Part shown: positions 18,149 through 22,359 of the stretch, in pieces
How the letters are laid out: each line of letters begins with the position of its first letter
How positions within the stretch are numbered: the first letter of the stretch is position 1
Source of the DNA: Haplomitrium mnioides
Taxonomy: Eukaryota; Marchantiophyta; Haplomitriopsida; Calobryales
Assembly: GCA_049999725.1 (NCBI GenBank)
Contig: JBNGIS010034014.1
Span: 1 to 22,359 of the forward strand
Length of the DNA: 22,359 bases
Reading direction: 5' to 3'
The notes under the pieces: generated by a model
Told to the model about the DNA's origin: nothing
The model's database searches: none
Seen by the model: only the letters and a program-made list of their open reading frames with translations
Position numbers and translations under genes: made by a program

Positions 18149-21100
18149 TGTCAACGAGGCTTGAAGAGGCTTAGTGCAAAAATTTCCAAAAATTTTGTGA
18201 CAAACCATGCAGGTTCTATGTTTTCAGCCAACAGGATTTCCAATGCACACAAACATGGCTCAAGGCAAGCTTGGAGAGAAGGGGAGGACTGAGGTCAAGA
18301 CAAGGTTACTTCAAAGGTATGATAGAGAAAAGAAACGAAAAGAAAAAGTAATAAAACTAACCTATTTGTTGAGGGCCAAGCGAAGCCCACTAATTTCCTA
18401 ACTATCTAACTTGGAGGACAACTGCCATGGGGGGGTTTTAGCCCTGAACTAGGTCCGTCCAGGGGCAGAGAAGGGAATGTGGTGGCCATACACCCCTCTA
18501 GAGGGCTGCCTCTTGAAAGAACAAAGGACTGGGGGAGTTATATATTGCTTGTATCTTCTGGAGAACAACTTTTGGGATAATTTCCCGAGCTGACGTTTGA
18601 CGGGCAATCAGCTCGAGGAGGCGCATGGAGGCCTGTGCAAAAGGAGGGATCGAGGAGGGGCCTGTGCGAAAGGATTGATGCAAAGCAAGGGATCGGATCG
18701 AATTGTGAGGGAGAGCTTGATCGGATCGAATTATGGAGACTTTGAAGCACATAAATCGAAAGTTGAAGAGGGATTTTCAGATCTGTGCAAAAATACCTCT
18801 GCAAGGAATAGAGGGCCCTGAGATGAAAGAATTCTGTGATGAAGAGAGTGGATGAAGGATGCTACGCTGCAAAATCCAAATGCTATTGTCGATCGAGTGA
18901 AGTAGTGCTGCGTCCTGTTTGGGAATTGAACGATGAAAGAGAAGGTTACCTGATCTAAACCAAAAGCTATAGATTGTGCTGAAGAGAATGAATGATCAAG
19001 CTGTATGGGAAGAAGAATCCCTATTGTGCAATTGAATGGAGAAGAGCTGCAGCAAAAGATCGACTCATGGATTGGCTTGAAAGGAAGAAAATGAAGAATC
19101 AACGATGAATCTCTTGTTGTTGGAATCAATTGACTTGCGAAAGAAGAATTTCCCTTGTGGCCTTGAAGAAGAATTCCTCTGAGATACTGCGATCCTTACA
19201 AGGAGGTGAATAGAAGACAATCGTGATGAGAAAATAAGCTATGAAGAACATTGTGTGGTGATCGAATGGAGCTTCTGCGTGATTGGATTCAAGAATAGAG
19301 CTGCTGCAACGATCGGATTGAAGAAAATGTGAGTTGTGAAGAGTCGAAGGTCGATGTCCGTGGTGTCCGATCCAAAGAACAGATCGGAAACTAGCCTTTC
19401 TAAGTGGAGAGCACACTTAAAATGGTTCCGATCCGTCTTCCGATGTGAGGAGGACCGGTTAAGAGGGATTCCGAAGCGGGTTAATTAATCAGACAAAAGG
19501 GTGACATGTCAAAGATTCAGACAAGAGGAAGGAGATTTTGAAAGTTCGAATCGGAAGTCATCCGAAAGTTTGAAATGGATCTACGGTGTTCTTACAACAA
19601 ACTTTTCCACAAGTCAGGTAAAGAGGACTTCTTCAATGTTCTCACATAGAACTTTTCGATGCCTTAGTGAAGAGAAGGAGCCTCTCAGGGTTCCTATATC
19701 AAGGGACGATACCGAAATGAAGATAAGACGAGGTTTCACCTGAAGAACAAGGCGCCAAAACAGTAACCTATCGACGGTCTAGCTAGAAAGGGAAAGAGGT
19801 ATCGAAACAGGGATATGTCGAAGAACCAATTGGGAGAAAAATGAGGGTGCCAAAATGGAGATGTATCAATGATTCACCAGAGGAAGAACAAAGAGGTTGA
19901 AAAGGTGACTTATTGACAATCCAGCCCAAAAGGAGAACCGGGTGTCAAAACAACAACTTATCAATGATTCGGTTAGAAGAGGAACGAAGAGCCGAAAGGG
20001 CGATAAATTGAAGGCGGAGCCCACTTAAGGGGGTTCCAATTTGCCTTCCGATGTGGAGATCCCCAGTTAACAGGGTTCCGATTGGCCTCCCTAAGTGGAG
20101 CGGCCACTTAACAGGGTTCCGAAGGGGGCTAACAAGGTTGTCGAAACGAAGATATAGCATAGCTCCGGTATAAGAAGAAAGGATGCTAAATTAGCGATTT
20201 ATCAACGGTCCAAGAAAAAGCAAGCAGCTCTGAAACAACGATCTATCACAAGTTCGACATGGAGAAACAAGAAGGGATCAATCGAAACAGTGATGAGTCA
20301 CTGATCCGACCATGGGAGAACCAAAGATGCCAAAGAGGTGATATAGCGCACATCCGACGAAGGAAGAAGCAGTGCCAAAAAGAGGATCTATCACCAATTC
20401 AACGGGGGCAAAAATGGAAGTCTTCATAGTTCTTATACAGAGGGTCAGGACCTTGCGGATGACGTGGCAGTTGGAAAAGTCAGCGGGTCAACAGACGGTC
20501 AGCGCGGCGGTCCGCCTACCCCTCTACGGGGTAGCGTCGGACGGCGCCACAGTGGAAATGTGGCGCTCATGTGGGACTCTGGGAATCTATAGGAATCTTA
20601 GAGATTCCTCGAGAATCTTGAGTTTTGCGGATTATGTGGCACCCATGCGGGACTCTGGGAATCTACAAGGATCTTAGAGATTCCTCGAGAATCTTGGATC
20701 ACAGCGGAAACATGGCGCTATGAGAGAGCCCGTGGGATTCTTCGGAGTGGCCGCGGACCTGCAGAAATGTGGTGCTTCGAGGATCGACGAGCAATTTCAG
20801 AATGAACATTGGAATTCACTTCAGATGTTGCGCCGAGCCCTTGTCGCCTTGCCGAATTAAGCTGATTTCTTGGAGGTTGCATTCTGCGGTCTGCACCAAT
20901 CCTCTTTGAATTTCCAATGATCAGCGTCCAAATGCAACAACGATCCAAATCGCGAGGGGGAAAAAACAAGAGGCATGCAAGAATTCGCGCAGGGGGAAGT
21001 ATAAATCGATAGTCGGAAATGTTTGAGGGGTTGATTGTGGATGCAAACTTGCAAGTCGTGAGAACAATGGCAGAAAGGAAGACACACGAGGGAGGGAGAA

Positions 21101-21759
21101 CAAATTTCTTAAATCCTCAATTAAAGCAAGTGAACTCGAGCAGGGGGCTAGCAGGGGTGGAGGTGGACTAGAGGGGCGTTGGGAATCATTGAGTGGGGAG
21201 CTCTAGAGGCTCAAGCGATCTAGGTGTACTCACAACTGCGGGTGGACCAGCATTGGAGGTGTACTGATACTTGAAGAGGGAAGAAATTCTAGGTTGTCTT
21301 GAAATCAGAGAGGTTGCCAAAGGGGGATCTTTGGGGTTTTCTCAGTGTTGCATGTGTAGAAGCAACAATCCCAGGAACATTTAAAGGGCGTTTTTGGTTT
21401 ATTCTCTCAAGGGAAGTCAAGGAGGAGTAGCTGCATTCGTGCCCGCGTATAGTGTAAGAAGATCTACCAAAGCTTTGAGGTGGAGTGGGTAACCAGCAGT
21501 CGAGAGGACTGCCTTCCAGAAGTGGAAGTCAAAGAAGACCTCTTCCGATCATGAGGAAGTAAATCTAGGGTTTCTCGCAAGGGAAGTTAAAAAACTATCT
21601 GGAGAAAGGTGCGTGGGTGGAAGTAGATCTTAGGAAAACCAGATGAGGAGCAGAGGGAAGAGAGAAAGGGAGTGTTGAGAGTTCAAGCTAGTGTTGCAGA
21701 GGTTGTCACAAGACAAAGGATTATTGGCAGAGTGTATCTTGGGTGTGTGAGTGTGTTCA
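18149..21759 (+). repeat. Right LTR, truncated at its 3' end
   Basis: Begins TGTCAACGAGGCTTGAAG and runs collinear with the left LTR through GTGTGAGTGTGTTCA, where similarity stops abruptly. After this the left LTR has TGGGTTAGTTAG.. while here ACAGCCGCTACTTTGAACC follows. The missing portion corresponds to 13878-14312. It lacks the solo-LTR insertion. It holds the modules in this order: GA-rich segment 18660-19350, hairpin module 19398-19480, 48-bp repeats 19744-20012, second hairpin module 20014-20122, 48-bp-like repeats 20125-20420, stem-loop 20510-20542, and 76-bp repeats 20575-20720. Confidence 0.85.
20510..20542. repeat. GC-rich stem-loop in the right LTR
   Basis: GTCCG..TACCCC-TCTAC-GGGGTA..CGGAC can form a stem of 6 bp plus 5 bp with a small internal bulge. 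The left LTR has the same structure, slightly altered, near 12632-12662. An RNA structure in the LTR transcript is possible. Confidence 0.55.
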
Positions 21760-21779
21760 ACAGCCGCTACTTTGAACCA
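21759..21779 (-). repeat. Right arm of the perfect 21-bp inverted repeat
   Basis: Reverse complement of 1583-1603, beginning at the last base of the truncated LTR. Similarity to the left side continues outward in weak form (GGAACCGCTACTGAG). Confidence 0.85.
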
Positions 21780-22139
21780 GGAACCGCTACTGAGTTCCAG
21801 TTTCACTTGGTAGTCGAAATTTTTTTTTCAAAGATTTGGCATTCAAAAACATCAAATTTAAGACTAAAATCTTCTTTTCGAAAAGAAAATTGTTTTATGA
21901 ACAAAAAATGCATATTTTCTATTTAGATTATATTTTGAATATTTTTTTAGAAAGAAAACTTTAAAAACAAACATTTTGGTTATTCGAATATTTAAAAAAA
22001 ACTTGACACTATTGTGAATAAACTAAATTCATCAAAAAAGAAATAAAATATATATCTTTCAGTAGAAAAAAAAGCAGTAAAACGTAAATGTCCAGTCGAG
22101 TAAAGATTTTAAACTTGACTTTGAGCATCATAGCCAACA
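21780..22139. other. AT-rich right flank, no gene seen
   Basis: Strongly AT-rich with long A and T runs. It includes a 16-bp palindrome TTCTTTTCGAAAAGAA near 21873-21888. The 84-residue frame at 21672-21926 crosses the LTR edge and is not a gene. Short stretches resemble the inverse of the left flank. Confidence 0.5.
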
Positions 22140-22359
22140 AAGTCTATGCAAGCATAGAATCCAAACTAGAACCGTAAAGCCTATGCACGCATAGACTCTG
22201 AACAAGAATCCTAAATCCTTTGCGTGCTTAGACTCTGAACAAGAACAATGAAGCCATGCACGCATGGACTTTCAACTAGAATCCTAGAGCCAAAACACGC
22301 TAAGGTTCTAAGCAAGAACCCTGCAGCCTATGCAAGCATAGACATTGAATAAGAACCCT
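22140..22359. repeat. Tandem array, 37-bp unit with TATGCACGCATA-like core
   Basis: Cores occur at about 22145, 22182, 22219, 22255, 22292 and 22329, a 36-37-bp spacing. The unit is roughly TATGCACGCATAGACTCTGA, ACAAGAACCCTA, AAGCC. The core plus GACT.TG is shared with the left array in the same orientation, but the linker and unit length differ. The array runs off the end of the window. Confidence 0.8.

Larger units (their letters stand above)
9051..21759 (+). mobile_element. Ty3/gypsy-type LTR retrotransposon with ~4-kb LTRs, defective
   Basis: A left LTR (9051-14312), PBS candidate, gag and pol remnants, PPT and right LTR (18149-21759) are arranged in the canonical order. LTR start TGTCA (18149; TGCCA at 9051) pairs with the end TGACA (14308-14312). 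The RT remnant places it in the plant Ty3/gypsy group. Protease, RNase H and integrase are not visible. A ~190-bp stretch of the two LTRs compared by eye differs at about 6% of positions, with many C/T and G/A changes, so this is not a recent insertion. No target-site duplication is seen: CCCCG precedes 9051 and ACAGC follows 21759. The right LTR lacks the part matching 13878-14312. Confidence 0.85.

Noticed and set aside
1-22359. CRISPR array, tRNA or rRNA genes, bacterial-type operon
   Set aside because: The repeats have no uniform unique spacers, no cloverleaf or rRNA segment was recognised, and there are no long dense reading frames with ribosome binding sites. The content is that of a eukaryotic transposon nest.

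Overview
The window looks like gene-poor nuclear DNA from a land plant. I found no intact host gene, no rRNA or tRNA gene and no CRISPR array. The reasons are a degenerate plant-type Ty3/gypsy reverse transcriptase, a gag zinc knuckle, long terminal repeats with PBS and PPT signals, nested same-family LTR fragments, and AT-rich tandem-repeat flanks. I cannot name the species or clade from the sequence alone.

Layout. (1) 1-1602 is an AT-rich left flank with a short tandem array (52-bp unit, core TATGCGCGCATA). (2) 1604-3216 is unassigned non-coding DNA, perhaps an old LTR on the minus strand. (3) 3217-5537 and 5538-9050 are two diverged, rearranged LTR fragments of one family, head to tail. 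The second carries expanded 48-bp and 78-bp tandem arrays. (4) 9051-21759 is the best preserved element: a left LTR of 5,262 bp (9051-14312), a 3.8-kb internal region with PBS, broken gag and pol and PPT, and a right LTR (18149-21759) missing about its last 435 bp. The left LTR is split by a 1,223-bp solo LTR of another family on the minus strand (10937-12159). (5) 21760-22359 is an AT-rich right flank with a second tandem array (37-bp unit, same type of core).

The coding part is dead. Gag keeps an acidic/basic linker and a CCHC knuckle, but has three in-frame stops, one of them in place of the first knuckle cysteine. Reverse transcriptase has lost two catalytic aspartates and a block around the PFGL motif, and it is frameshifted at its end. 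I see no protease, RNase H or integrase. The element therefore looks like a long-LTR derivative that depended on an autonomous relative, or simply a decayed copy.

The most unusual structures are a perfect 21-bp inverted repeat (1583-1603 and 21759-21779) whose arms sit at both edges of the repeat cluster, the shuffled and expanded hairpin/48-bp/76-78-bp modules inside the LTRs, and the two arrays with a palindromic core on either side. Boundaries and similarities were read by eye, so small shifts are possible.
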